Assembly (NCBI RefSeq): GCF_030580655.1
Contig: NZ_JAUQTB010000014.1
Coordinates: 23,595-87,594 of the forward strand
Reading direction: 5' to 3'
DNA length: 64,000 nucleotides
Source: Paenibacillus lacisoli
GTDB lineage: Bacteria; Bacillota; Bacilli; Paenibacillales; Paenibacillaceae
Shown: positions 54,458 to 63,025 of the stretch, piece by piece
Layout: each line of letters opens with the position of its first letter
How positions within the stretch are numbered: position 1 is the first letter of the stretch
Translations under genes and position numbers: made by a program
The notes under the pieces: model-generated
The model's input: only the letters and a program-made list of their open reading frames with translations
What the model was told of the DNA's origin: nothing
Databases searched by the model: none

Positions 54458-55195
54458 CTACATGGTTTGTCTTAATCGTCTTCCATCTTCATGCCCGGAA
54501 TGACGCCGTCTGCGGCGCTTCATCATACGCTGATACGTCCAGATGGTGAAAGCCAGCCAGCATCCGCTCACAAAATAACCGCCCAGCACATCGCTCGGAT
54601 AATGGACCCCCAGATAAATTCGGCTGATCCCGATCATCAGGATAAACAGGGCCCCCGCCAGAATGACCCCCATCCGTCCCAGACGGGAAGGTACATGCTT
54701 CCATACCAGAAAGATAAGCGCCCCATACAGACTGAAGGCTGCCATAGAATGGCCGCTGGGAAAGCTGTAGCCGCCGGCTTCTACCATACGGTTAATCGTT
54801 GGACGCGCCCGCTCGAATATAGCTTTTAGAATCAGGTTCAGCAGAAGTGAGCCGATGACTACAGCTCCCATGAATATGAGCTCCTTGCGGTGACGCAGGA
54901 ACACATAGAGGAAGCTCATGGCCAGAATGGTGATCAGCACGACGGGCAGACCACCGCCGATGAACGTAAAGAATTTCATGACCGCTGTCGATGTCGGGGA
55001 ATCCAGGAAGCTCACCCAGCGAATCACGGTCATATCAAAATTGTGGATTCTGGAGTCGCTCACCCATAAGGCGATGAGGCCAAAGCCTGCGGCGCACAGA
55101 ATACAAGCAGCTAATGCTGACGAGATCGTTAACTTCACTTTATGCTGCATGCTCTGTGGGTCCTTTGAATCTGGAGCATTCGAAGTATTTTTCAT
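54458..55195 (-). CDS. PAP2-family membrane phosphatase
   Basis: A 245-residue membrane protein with about six helices and the three acid phosphatase motifs: KAIFERARP, YSFPSGHSM and SRIYLGVHYPSDVLGG. It probably removes phosphate from undecaprenyl pyrophosphate (BcrC-like), phosphatidic acid or phosphatidylglycerophosphate. The N-terminal 20 residues are hydrophilic and the C-terminus is very basic (KRRRRRH). The ATG at 55195 has GGAGG 11 bases upstream. Confidence 0.9.
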   Translation of the reverse strand: MKNTSNAPDSKDPQSMQHKVKLTISSALAACILCAAGFGLIALWVSDSRIHNFDMTVIRWVSFLDSPTSTAVMKFFTFIGGGLPVVLITILAMSFLYVFLRHRKELIFMGAVVIGSLLLNLILKAIFERARPTINRMVEAGGYSFPSGHSMAAFSLYGALIFLVWKHVPSRLGRMGVILAGALFILMIGISRIYLGVHYPSDVLGGYFVSGCWLAFTIWTYQRMMKRRRRRHSGHEDGRRLRQTM

Positions 55196-55299
55196 GCTGC
55201 TGTCTACCTCCGGGTTCAATTTACGGGTTGTATTCGGGTTCTTTTAATGTCTACCCTTGATCGGGAGTGTTCAATCGATAGCTTTTCAATTCAATGAAA

Positions 55300-56115
55300 T
55301 CATCGAGCCCGAGCACGTCCTACAAAGAACGGAGCATATATTGAATCCGCCGGGACCGCTTGAATCAGCTCGGCATGGCTGTCCATCATCTTCGCCAGGA
55401 GTTCCTGGTTGCGGTTCCATTCTTTAGGCAGCAGCTTGTCTGGCAGCATAGGGTCCTTGAGAAACAAGTCGCTGACAACCTCACCCAGCTGCAGATACAG
55501 CATGAACATGTCGGCAGCCGGAGCCTTGTCCAGCTGCATCATGTTCTGGAACTGCGGCAGGAAGTGATGCTGATACCACTGCTCCGAAGCGCGATAGACA
55601 ACATCCAGCTGATCCAGCTCCCAGATTCGTTCCGCCTGCCCAGGCGTAACCCGGCCCAGTTCCATCGTACCCTGCAAATAGCTAACATAACCTGAGAGTT
55701 CAAGTTTGTCCACACATTCGCTGACCTCCTTCCGCCGATCCCACGGACTGATATAGACACCGTTATAAAGGATGCCAAAACCGTACTGCTGAATTTCATT
55801 GCGGAACAAATCCCGCTTCCTGCGCTCCTGCTCAGGCACGCTCAGCAGCACGACATGCCACTGCTCATCCCATTGCTGTCCATACCGGCGCGGCTTGTCG
55901 TTAACGAGGGTTATGAAGGACCGCCCCTGCTCCGTGATGCAATAGACCGAACGTGAGGGCGAGTCCACAAAACCTTCTTTCTTCAGCCTGGACAGGGTAT
56001 TTCGTAGATAAGTAGGGGCATAACCCCGTTTCTCGTAAATGGTCAGCAGTTCACGGGTCTGCATCGATTTTACGCAGGACAACAGGAACAGCATCTGTTT
56101 CTCGACTGATAACAC
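55300..56115 (-). CDS. PaaX-family transcriptional regulator
   Basis: A 271-residue regulator. An N-terminal winged HTH (LLTIYEKRGYAPTYLRNTLSRLKKEGFVDSPSRSVYCITEQGRSFI) is followed by a PaaX core (WHVVLLSVPEQERRKRDLFRNEIQQYGFGILYNGVYISPW) and the PaaX C-terminal domain (DPMLPDKLLPKEWNRNQ). PaaX represses phenylacetate catabolism through phenylacetyl-CoA; no paa genes are in the window. The likely start is a GTG at 56115 with AGGGGG upstream; an ATG at 56139 has no site. It faces the UPF0173 gene. Confidence 0.85.
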   Translation of the reverse strand: MLSVEKQMLFLLSCVKSMQTRELLTIYEKRGYAPTYLRNTLSRLKKEGFVDSPSRSVYCITEQGRSFITLVNDKPRRYGQQWDEQWHVVLLSVPEQERRKRDLFRNEIQQYGFGILYNGVYISPWDRRKEVSECVDKLELSGYVSYLQGTMELGRVTPGQAERIWELDQLDVVYRASEQWYQHHFLPQFQNMMQLDKAPAADMFMLYLQLGEVVSDLFLKDPMLPDKLLPKEWNRNQELLAKMMDSHAELIQAVPADSIYAPFFVGRARAR

Positions 56116-56236
56116 AACGGTTAACCCCCTGCTTGACATTAGCTTGTGTATAATATATTTTATTTTTGTACGTTCGTATGATTAGTTGGTATAAAAAATA
56201 AACGATCTACTCTATTTTAAGGAGGAGTTCTCAGGC

Positions 56237-56929
56237 ATGCAAATTATTTATCATAGTCATTCCACCATTCAATTGATCAGCGGTGATCACTCTCTGATCA
56301 TTGACCCTTTTATTAGCGGAAACCCGCAGTCCAAGACAAAGGTTGAAGATATTCGTACGGACGCTGTTCTGCTGACTCATGCTCATGCCGATCATATCCT
56401 GGATGCCGTACCGATCGCCAAGGCCAATCAGGTACCGATTGTAGCTAACCCGGAATTAGCCGCTTACCTGACCTGGCAGGGTGCCGAGAATACCGTAGGT
56501 ATGAATATTGGCGGTACGTTCGATCTGGGATTTGCCAAAGTGAAGATGATCCAGGCCTTCCACAGCTCCGGGATTATTGATGAAGAGAAACAGGTGATCC
56601 ACTACGGCGGTATGCCGGCGGGTTATATCATTGAAATGGATGGTAAAACCATTCTTCATGCCGGCGATACCGGGCTGTTCGGCGATATGAAGCTGATAGG
56701 TGAACGTCATTTGATCGATGTGGCTTTCGTACCGATTGGCGACCATTTCACGATGGGACCTGAAGATGCGCTCCAGGCCGCAGAATGGTTCAATGCGAAG
56801 CTGACGGTGCCGGTGCACTACAATTCCTTCCCGGTGATCCATCAGGATGGCGACCGCTTCGTTCAGCAGCTGGAAAGCAAGGGACTGAAGGGCCGGAAGC
56901 TGGAGCTTGGAGATACACTCGAGCTGTAA
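56237..56929 (+). CDS. UPF0173 metal-dependent hydrolase
   Basis: A 230-residue metallo-beta-lactamase-fold protein. Metal sites: LTHAHADHILDAVPIA (HxHxDH), AFHSSG, ILHAGDTGLFGDM and the last His in VPVHYNSFPV. It matches the YtkL/UPF0173 family, whose substrate is unknown. AAGGAGGAG precedes the ATG. Monocistronic, followed by a short hexamer repeat and a terminator. Confidence 0.92.
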   Translation: MQIIYHSHSTIQLISGDHSLIIDPFISGNPQSKTKVEDIRTDAVLLTHAHADHILDAVPIAKANQVPIVANPELAAYLTWQGAENTVGMNIGGTFDLGFAKVKMIQAFHSSGIIDEEKQVIHYGGMPAGYIIEMDGKTILHAGDTGLFGDMKLIGERHLIDVAFVPIGDHFTMGPEDALQAAEWFNAKLTVPVHYNSFPVIHQDGDRFVQQLESKGLKGRKLELGDTLEL

Positions 56930-56958
56930 AGTTTGTTTTTGCCCCTGCTTCTTCCTGA

Positions 56959-56984
56959 CTCTGTCTCTGTCTCTGTCTCTGTCT
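56959..56984 (+). repeat. CTCTGT hexamer microsatellite (4 copies)
   Basis: Four uninterrupted tandem copies of CTCTGT in the 3' untranslated region of the UPF0173 gene. Such repeats can vary in number by slippage; no coding effect is expected here. Confidence 0.7.
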
Positions 56985-57032
56985 TGAGGATAACTCGGTT
57001 CAGGGCTTTTTATCCGGAAACCGCCTATAATC

Positions 57033-57077
57033 AAAAGGGTACCTCTGCCGCATCCGGCAGGAGTACCCTTTTTTTGC
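57033..57077. terminator. Bidirectional terminator
   Basis: AAAAGGGTACCTCTGCCG pairs with CGGCAGGAGTACCCTTTT (one mismatch) around CATC; T7 run on the right and A run on the left. Confidence 0.9.
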
Positions 57078-57088
57078 CTGTTGACTAA

Positions 57089-57781
57089 TCACAGCTGCAG
57101 CAGCCATACGACAACCGGGCCGATCACTGAACCCAGAATAGCGCTCATTGTCATGGATACAGAGCCCATCGATACAGTCAGTTCACCAAATTCAACAGCT
57201 TTGGACAAACCGAGCGCATGTGAGGCGCTGCCAAGCGCGATGCCTTTGCCGAGCAGGCTGTCGATCCGCATCATCCGCAGAATAGACGGGCCCAGAATCG
57301 CACCCGTGAAACCGGCCACCATCACGAAGACGACCGTCATCGCGGATACCCCGCCTAGGCCTGCCGAGATTTGGATGGCTACCGGGGTCGTAATGGACTT
57401 GGGCAGAATGGAAAGAATCAGATTACGGTCCAGCCCTGCCAGCTTCGCGAGCAGAACACCGCTGAGCATCCCCATAATCAGACCGGAGAGAACCCCAGCC
57501 GCAATCGGCAGCGCATACTCACGCAGCGCCTTTCGCTGGTTGTACAGCGGATAAGCCAAGGCAACGACACACGGTCCCAGCAAGGCGTTAATCCATTTGC
57601 CTCCGATCATATAATCCGAATACGGAACATGGAACAGCACCAGCACAACGATAATAGCAACGCTGGTCGTCAGAATGGGCATCAGGAAAGGAACCGAGTA
57701 TCGGCGGTACAGCTGAACAGCCCCCAGATAAGCGAAAACCGTCAGCCCAATTATAAGGACGGCGATGATGAATTGCCACAC
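57089..57781 (-). CDS. lrgB: LrgB/CidB-family membrane protein
   Basis: A 230-residue membrane protein with about seven or eight helices. Family signatures: LLGPCVVALAYPLYNQRKAL, ILPKSITTPVAIQISAGLGGVSAMTVVFVMVAGFTGAILGPSIL and GIALGSASHALGLSKAVEFGELTVSMGSVSM. Works with a CidA/LrgA partner; proposed roles are holin/antiholin-like control of autolysis or pyruvate transport (PftAB). The start is taken as a GTG at 57781 with AAGAAGGAAG upstream; the open frame begins at 57826. It overlaps cidA. Confidence 0.9.
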   Translation of the reverse strand: MWQFIIAVLIIGLTVFAYLGAVQLYRRYSVPFLMPILTTSVAIIVVLVLFHVPYSDYMIGGKWINALLGPCVVALAYPLYNQRKALREYALPIAAGVLSGLIMGMLSGVLLAKLAGLDRNLILSILPKSITTPVAIQISAGLGGVSAMTVVFVMVAGFTGAILGPSILRMMRIDSLLGKGIALGSASHALGLSKAVEFGELTVSMGSVSMTMSAILGSVIGPVVVWLLQL

Positions 57782-58164
57782 GGTTGTTCTTCCTTCTTTC
57801 GTTTGAGACTGCGGTTCTCCAGCCACTGGCTGGCATGACCGGCGGTAGTTAGTGTAATTACCGTGCTGAGAATCAAAATGAAGAGCAGAATAGCGCCGGT
57901 TACGGACAGTAACGAGGAATAATTCATAACTCCTACTGTAGCCGGGATGAAGAACAGCGGCAGCATTCCCAGCAGAAAGCCTGCTCCCTGCCCAATCCAG
58001 CTAACCTTCACCAGCCTGCATGACAGTCCTGCCAGCAGAAGCAGCAGCCCGATGATACTTCCAGGTATCGGCAGGTCAAGCCAGTCCTGCAGCAAGGTCC
58101 CTACCCAGGCAAAGAGATACAGAATAGCGATTTGAAACGCAGTGCGCAGCCATTTTAGCAGCAT
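57751..58164 (-). CDS. cidA: CidA/LrgA-family membrane protein
   Basis: A 137-residue protein with four helices: IAILYLFAWVGTLLQDWLDLPIPGSIIGLLLLLAGL contains the LrgA signature LPIPGSIIG; MLPLFFIPATVGVMNY is also conserved. It forms the partner of LrgB. The ATG at 58164 is about 18 bases after AGGGAGG, which is long, but begins the family domain; the frame extends to 58293. Its 3' end overlaps lrgB. A MarR regulator is divergent to this pair. Confidence 0.88.
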   Translation of the reverse strand: MLLKWLRTAFQIAILYLFAWVGTLLQDWLDLPIPGSIIGLLLLLAGLSCRLVKVSWIGQGAGFLLGMLPLFFIPATVGVMNYSSLLSVTGAILLFILILSTVITLTTAGHASQWLENRSLKRKKEEQPCGNSSSPSL

Positions 58165-58251
58165 AATAAAGGTAACACTTCCTCCCTGTAACGAGCCAGC
58201 ATTCGATATGGTCAAATTCCATGATGCCAGATGCCATTCCATGTCATATAC

Positions 58252-58264
58252 TTGTATAGTACAA
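58252..58264. promoter_or_regulatory. Inverted repeat between cidA and MarR gene
   Basis: TTGTA-TAG-TACAA in the divergent intergenic region. MarR-family proteins recognise short symmetric sites of this kind, so it is a candidate shared operator. Confidence 0.5.
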
Positions 58265-58352
58265 TTAAATGAAAAGCTGTTTGTATTATACATCCATGTG
58301 CTGTAAAGTCAAGCGCAGTACGGCTTCCAGTATGGATTCAGGAGGAGAAGAC

Positions 58353-58775
58353 ATGGATATAATCGAGAACATTGAATATGAGCTGACCACCTTTATCCGC
58401 CGTGCCGTCTCCATGGACAGCTCGGACAAACGTATTGGCAGCCTGGAGCGTGCTCCCTATCTGCTGCTGAGACAGCTGGAAGAATACGGACCTGCACGGA
58501 TCCGTACGCTGGCCGATGAATTTAAGCTGGATATCTCCACCTTGAGCCGGCAGACGGCTCTACTTGAATCCAGGGGCTGGATCGAGCGGACACCGGATCC
58601 GGACGACCGGCGGGCCAGCCTGCTGCAGATCAGTCCTGCAGGACGTGATATGTTATTCTCCGATCAACGCAAGCGAATCCGGCGGTATCAGGAAATGCTG
58701 GCTGAATGGACACCAGAGGAGCGCGAAGTATTTGCCCGCCTGCTGAGCCGGTTAAGCGGCTCGCTATTTCCATAA
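58353..58775 (+). CDS. MarR-family transcriptional regulator
   Basis: A 140-residue winged-HTH protein: PYLLLRQLEEYGPARIRTLADEFKLDISTLSRQTALLESRGWIERTPDPDDRRASLLQISPAGRDML. No redox-sensing Cys is present, so it is not an OhrR-type peroxide sensor. The ATG at 58353 has AGGAGGAG upstream; the frame opens 28 codons earlier. Divergent to cidA-lrgB and probably their regulator. Confidence 0.9.
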   Translation: MDIIENIEYELTTFIRRAVSMDSSDKRIGSLERAPYLLLRQLEEYGPARIRTLADEFKLDISTLSRQTALLESRGWIERTPDPDDRRASLLQISPAGRDMLFSDQRKRIRRYQEMLAEWTPEEREVFARLLSRLSGSLFP

Positions 58776-58776
58776 T

Positions 58777-58820
58777 TAAAAGGCATGGAGACGTCCGACG
58801 CGGGTCTCCATGCCTTTTAT
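58777..58820. terminator. Bidirectional terminator
   Basis: AAAAGGCATGGAGAC pairs with GTCTCCATGCCTTTT around a 12-14 base loop, between the convergent MarR and hemY genes. Confidence 0.93.
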
Positions 58821-58854
58821 GCTTTGGTATTGCGGTGAGGCAGACAGGTTTTCG

Positions 58855-60249
58855 TTATTGAATCGAAGTTTCTTCAAGAATGCGCTTCGCAGCCCGCTCT
58901 CCATCCGCGATGCAATCCGGAATGCCGACGCCATAGTAGGAGCAGCCTGCCAGCAGCACCTTCGGGAATTGTTCCTCCATCGTCCGCTCCAGCGATTTCA
59001 CCAGCTGCGGATGCTGCAGATGATAATTTGGCATGCTGTCCATCCACTTGGTCACATTGTGCATAACCGGCTTTGCCGTGATCCCCAGGCTCCGGCGAAC
59101 ATCGTCGAGGGCAACGTCCAGCAGCTGGTTTTCGTCCATTCGTACCAGCTCTTCATAATGTGCCCCGGAGCTTTTATAGAAAAGACGCACCAGCAGCCGA
59201 TTATTCGCTGACGTGTGTGCCCATTTGCGGCTCGTCCAGGTACAGGCATTGCACTTCAAGTCACTGTCTTTGCCGACAATAAAGCCCGTTCCGTCCTCAG
59301 GAAGCTGCTCGTCCGGCACGTCGAATGCCGCATAGATACTGATCAGGGAACGGTTAGACAACCGATCGAAGTCCTTGTCGAGGGCTGCATGCTGCAGCAT
59401 GGCCTGTGCGGCCTGATGCGGTACAGCCAGGACCACATAATCGGCATACAGCTTTTCATCATCGGATGTCGTAATTTCATATCCTTCCAGTCCGTGTCTT
59501 ACCCGACGAACCTTGGTGCCTTTTCGCAGACGCACCCCCTCCAGCTTCCGCTCCATGGTGCCGATCAGCTCGGACATACCGGTATCAAAAGAAATGAACT
59601 TCTTACTTCCGCCGCTCAAAAACTTCTGTTTATGCTCGCCCAGTCCCTTCATCAGGCTGCCGTACTCGTTTTTGTATTGGAGAAGATACGGAAACGTGGA
59701 GGCAATGGTCAGATCATCCAGTTCTCCCGAATAGACACCGGAGACCACGGGTTCAATCTGCTTGCGCACCAGCTCAGCTCCAAGGAAGTATTCCAGAAAG
59801 GATCCTAGAGAATCCTGTTCCGTAAACGTCTCATTGGGGGTATAGAAATCCTTTAGTGCCTCTACCTTGCCTTCCGCTGATACCAGCTCACTCGTTGCCA
59901 GCGACTCTAGACTAAGCGGAATGCCGAACAGGGACTCCTCTGGAATTTTCTTCAATCCTTCTTCCGTATAGATAAAAGAGCGTCCTGTGGCATTATAGAC
60001 AACCTCGGTGTTAAGACCGAGTTCCTCTAGCAGGGGGGCCACATTACTCTTGCGGGCAACAATCGAATCGGCTCCTGTCTCCATGATGAATTCCCCGTCC
60101 TTGACCGTACGGATTTTGCCGCCGAGCTCCTGACCCGCTTCAATTAAAGTCAGCTCCATCTCCTGCTCTGCTTGTGCCGCATACTTCTGCAGTGTATATA
60201 CAGCCGACAGGCCGGTAATCCCCCCGCCGATTACAACTATTTTCTTCAC
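58855..60249 (-). CDS. hemY: Coproporphyrinogen III oxidase HemY/CgoX
   Basis: A 464-residue FAD enzyme that oxidises coproporphyrinogen III to coproporphyrin III in the Gram-positive heme pathway (formerly called protoporphyrinogen oxidase). IVVIGGGITGLSAVYTLQKY is the FAD-binding motif; IEAGQELGGKIRT, METGADSIVARKS and the C-terminal LLAGCSYYGVGIPDCIADGERAAKRI are family segments. The start is GTG just after AAAGG. hemE and hemH are not in the window. It is near the heme oxygenase gene, but a terminator separates the units. Confidence 0.95.
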   Translation of the reverse strand: MKKIVVIGGGITGLSAVYTLQKYAAQAEQEMELTLIEAGQELGGKIRTVKDGEFIMETGADSIVARKSNVAPLLEELGLNTEVVYNATGRSFIYTEEGLKKIPEESLFGIPLSLESLATSELVSAEGKVEALKDFYTPNETFTEQDSLGSFLEYFLGAELVRKQIEPVVSGVYSGELDDLTIASTFPYLLQYKNEYGSLMKGLGEHKQKFLSGGSKKFISFDTGMSELIGTMERKLEGVRLRKGTKVRRVRHGLEGYEITTSDDEKLYADYVVLAVPHQAAQAMLQHAALDKDFDRLSNRSLISIYAAFDVPDEQLPEDGTGFIVGKDSDLKCNACTWTSRKWAHTSANNRLLVRLFYKSSGAHYEELVRMDENQLLDVALDDVRRSLGITAKPVMHNVTKWMDSMPNYHLQHPQLVKSLERTMEEQFPKVLLAGCSYYGVGIPDCIADGERAAKRILEETSIQ

Positions 60250-60370
60250 CCTTTACACCCCAATCGTGTACTCTTTGTAGAATTTACCCACAGTATATCA
60301 TAAGGTTGCGAATGATTTCACAACCTCCTGTGACTGATTGATGGCTAACGATCCCGCTGGCCCGAATCAG

Positions 60371-60403
60371 CAAAAAAAGATAGCCCGCAGCGGGCTATCT
60401 TTC
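60371..60403 (-). terminator. Terminator after bacteriophytochrome gene
   Basis: On the minus strand GATAGCCCGC-TG-CGGGCTATC (short loop) followed by TTTTTTT. Confidence 0.93.
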
Positions 60404-60427
60404 ATTCAACCTTACGAAGCCAAAAAC

Positions 60428-62968
60428 CTAGCGTACAACCACTTGGTTTTTCCCTTGGTTTTTGGCTTCGTATAAGGCTTTGCGTGCTCTTACAATCAGA
60501 TCATCCGGGTGCAGCGTGGAGGATGGAATAATGACGGTCACGCCCACACTGACAGTAACCACTTCGTCGGAAACCGATTGATCCCTCTGAATGTGCAGGG
60601 CCATCACGCCCTGTCGTATTTCCTCGGCCAATGCCAGGGCTTGTTCGACATTACTGCCGCTCAGCTTCATCATGAACGTGGCACCGCTGGCGCGTGTAAT
60701 TGCAGCTTGATACTGCTGTGCCATGACGTAGAGAACATCCGCTACATACTGCAGACAGAGATCTCCACCCTGCAGGCCATGAATTTTGTTGTACTGCCGG
60801 AAGTCATCAATATCAATGATGAACAGGGAGATCGGTTTCTCCTCCAGCAGACAAGCATTCCAGTCCTGCAGCAGTTCTCTCTCGAATACCATCTGGTTTG
60901 GCATATCCGTTAAAGAGTCGGTGGTCACGTAATTCTGCAGCTTGTCCGTCATGTGCGTAAATACTTCCTCCTCTTCCGAAGAGGCTGCCTTACGACCGAT
61001 GGCCATTATGGACGGCTTTCCCTGGTAAATGACAGATGCCAACGTAAACTCCAGCTGGACGGTACGGTTATCCGGCAGTACAAAATCTGCGCTGCAGGAG
61101 AGCAGCATCAACTCCCCATTCATTCGGTCTAACTGCTCTTTAATATCTGCTCTCGACGCTGTCTGCACATAGTCCAGGATTGGACGGCCGATCATATTCT
61201 TCGGATCTTTCTCCCCAATGAGCTCAGCCGCCTGGGCATTGCAGTAGACGATCGTATCCTTGGTCAGCGTGAAAAAGGCAACCGGCGAAATATCCATCAA
61301 CTGCAGATACCGCTGCTCATTTTGCCGTAGAATCCGGGCATTCAGCAGTGCCTGCTCCTCAACCTGCTGCAGCTGTGCTTCTGTCTCGGCACGTACGATG
61401 GTCTTCAGCTCGGTTAATGCATTCAGCTCATAATCCTTCCATGGGTAGGAGGTCGATTGAACGACTTGTCTCCACTTCTCGAACGATTTACGCGGAGACA
61501 GCCGGACGCCATCATCATCCTGAATGACGACCTTGGAAGGATCGCCCGCCCAGTCAACAATCTGCAGAACTTCAGGCCGGAACCACATAATGTAATGATT
61601 ATGCCCAGGCGACAGCGCAAGGTATAGAACCCCAGAGGCCTTCTCTTTGTAGGCTCTGGCTGGCTCGAATTCAAGGCTCAGCTTGGAGGTGTGGTAGTTA
61701 TAGTCATTGGACTTACGTGCCAGCCAGCCAGCCAGCTCGCGAATCTGTTGTACTTCCGGGGTATCCCCGAATCTCATCAGTTTATCCCGGTAGCTGACAA
61801 CCGCTCCACTGGCATTCATGAGATCAAGCAGCAGCTGCTCCTGATCCTGAAGCTGAGACTGGATGCGTACCGAGCTGTGATTCCCTACAAAAATACTCGC
61901 CAGTCTTGATGCTGACGTCTTGAGCTGCAATTCGGCCTGGTAGTCGTCCAGCTGCTGTCTCTGATACAGCTCACTTGAGAAAAAGGCGCCCAAAAAATTA
62001 CAAAGATTCCGGATTCGATGCGGCACATACTTCGGAGAATAATGGTGGCAGGTAATTAACCCCCATAGTTCATTATCATGAATGAGCGAAATGGTCGTCG
62101 TTGCACCCACGCCCATATTATGCAGATATTCAATATGCAGCGGCGATACGCTGCGCAGCACAGACAAGCTGAGATTCAGGGGACGACCTGTCAGCGGCTG
62201 GGTAGTGGGAATAATCTCAACTGGTGTATAGTTCACATCCACAATGGTGCGCAGCCAGTTGCGCAGATACAGCGCACGGGCCTGTTTGGGGATATCTGAC
62301 GCGGGATAATGGTGCCCCAGGAAGGGCTCAAGTTCCGCTTCCCTGGCTTCAGCGATGACTTTTCCGTTCCACTGTTCATCAAATTCATAGATCATCACCC
62401 GGTCGTAGCCGAGCATTTCCTTGATCTGTTCAGCCGCTGCCTGGCTGGCTTCCACTCGGCTGCTTGTTTGCTTAAGTCTGCCAAAGAAAGTACGGATCCA
62501 GCCAAAATCGCTGTCCGACATCTCCCGTTCTTCCCGCAGCGGTTCAATTTCAAGAATCAATAATCCTTCACTCTCATGGACGATGCCAAAAAAATCGGCT
62601 TCTTGGCCATGAGCCTTTATTTTAAGATCAACATATTCAAGGTCTGCCGTAGCAGATGCTGTCAGATCCCTTTGAAGCATCTGCGCAAGCTGCGCCGATC
62701 CGATCAGATCTGCCAGCGGTGTATGAAGCAGCTTCTCAGCCGCAATCCCCAGAATCTGATCGGTATTCCGGCTGCACTGCACGATAGTATTCCCTTCATT
62801 CAGGGTAGCAGCAAGCAAAATACCATGGGGCTGTATCATCCCAGGGATATGAATAGGTTCTTTTTCACAGTTGGTTAAATCCACATCTTCTCTGGCTACG
62901 TAGTCTCCCTCCGTCAGCAAAGTACGGTTTAGAAGTTCATTCTCATGGTGTCCTTTGGATTCAGACAT
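60428..62968 (-). CDS. bphP: Bacteriophytochrome with PAS and degenerate GGDEF output
   Basis: An 846-residue red/far-red photoreceptor. The PAS-GAF-PHY core has the biliverdin-binding Cys34 in TNCEKEPIHIPGMIQPHG, the GAF motif HHYPASDIPKQARALYLRNWLRTIVDV and HIEYLHNMGVGATTTISLI, and the PHY tongue region SPRKSFEKWRQVV. A PAS domain (RYLQLMDISPVAFFTLTKD) follows, then a C-terminal GGDEF-fold (DSLTDMPNQMVFERELL, FIIDIDDFRQYNKIHG) whose signature reads SGATF instead of GGDEF, so cyclase activity is probably lost. No kinase domain. The ATG at 62968 has AAAGGA upstream. It is 58 bases after the heme oxygenase gene, which supplies biliverdin. Confidence 0.95.
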   Translation of the reverse strand: MSESKGHHENELLNRTLLTEGDYVAREDVDLTNCEKEPIHIPGMIQPHGILLAATLNEGNTIVQCSRNTDQILGIAAEKLLHTPLADLIGSAQLAQMLQRDLTASATADLEYVDLKIKAHGQEADFFGIVHESEGLLILEIEPLREEREMSDSDFGWIRTFFGRLKQTSSRVEASQAAAEQIKEMLGYDRVMIYEFDEQWNGKVIAEAREAELEPFLGHHYPASDIPKQARALYLRNWLRTIVDVNYTPVEIIPTTQPLTGRPLNLSLSVLRSVSPLHIEYLHNMGVGATTTISLIHDNELWGLITCHHYSPKYVPHRIRNLCNFLGAFFSSELYQRQQLDDYQAELQLKTSASRLASIFVGNHSSVRIQSQLQDQEQLLLDLMNASGAVVSYRDKLMRFGDTPEVQQIRELAGWLARKSNDYNYHTSKLSLEFEPARAYKEKASGVLYLALSPGHNHYIMWFRPEVLQIVDWAGDPSKVVIQDDDGVRLSPRKSFEKWRQVVQSTSYPWKDYELNALTELKTIVRAETEAQLQQVEEQALLNARILRQNEQRYLQLMDISPVAFFTLTKDTIVYCNAQAAELIGEKDPKNMIGRPILDYVQTASRADIKEQLDRMNGELMLLSCSADFVLPDNRTVQLEFTLASVIYQGKPSIMAIGRKAASSEEEEVFTHMTDKLQNYVTTDSLTDMPNQMVFERELLQDWNACLLEEKPISLFIIDIDDFRQYNKIHGLQGGDLCLQYVADVLYVMAQQYQAAITRASGATFMMKLSGSNVEQALALAEEIRQGVMALHIQRDQSVSDEVVTVSVGVTVIIPSSTLHPDDLIVRARKALYEAKNQGKNQVVVR

Positions 62969-63025
62969 GTTCCTTTGGCCTCCCGTTTTCTTCGGTTCAT
63001 GCATCTACTTTTGCTGCATCTCCGA

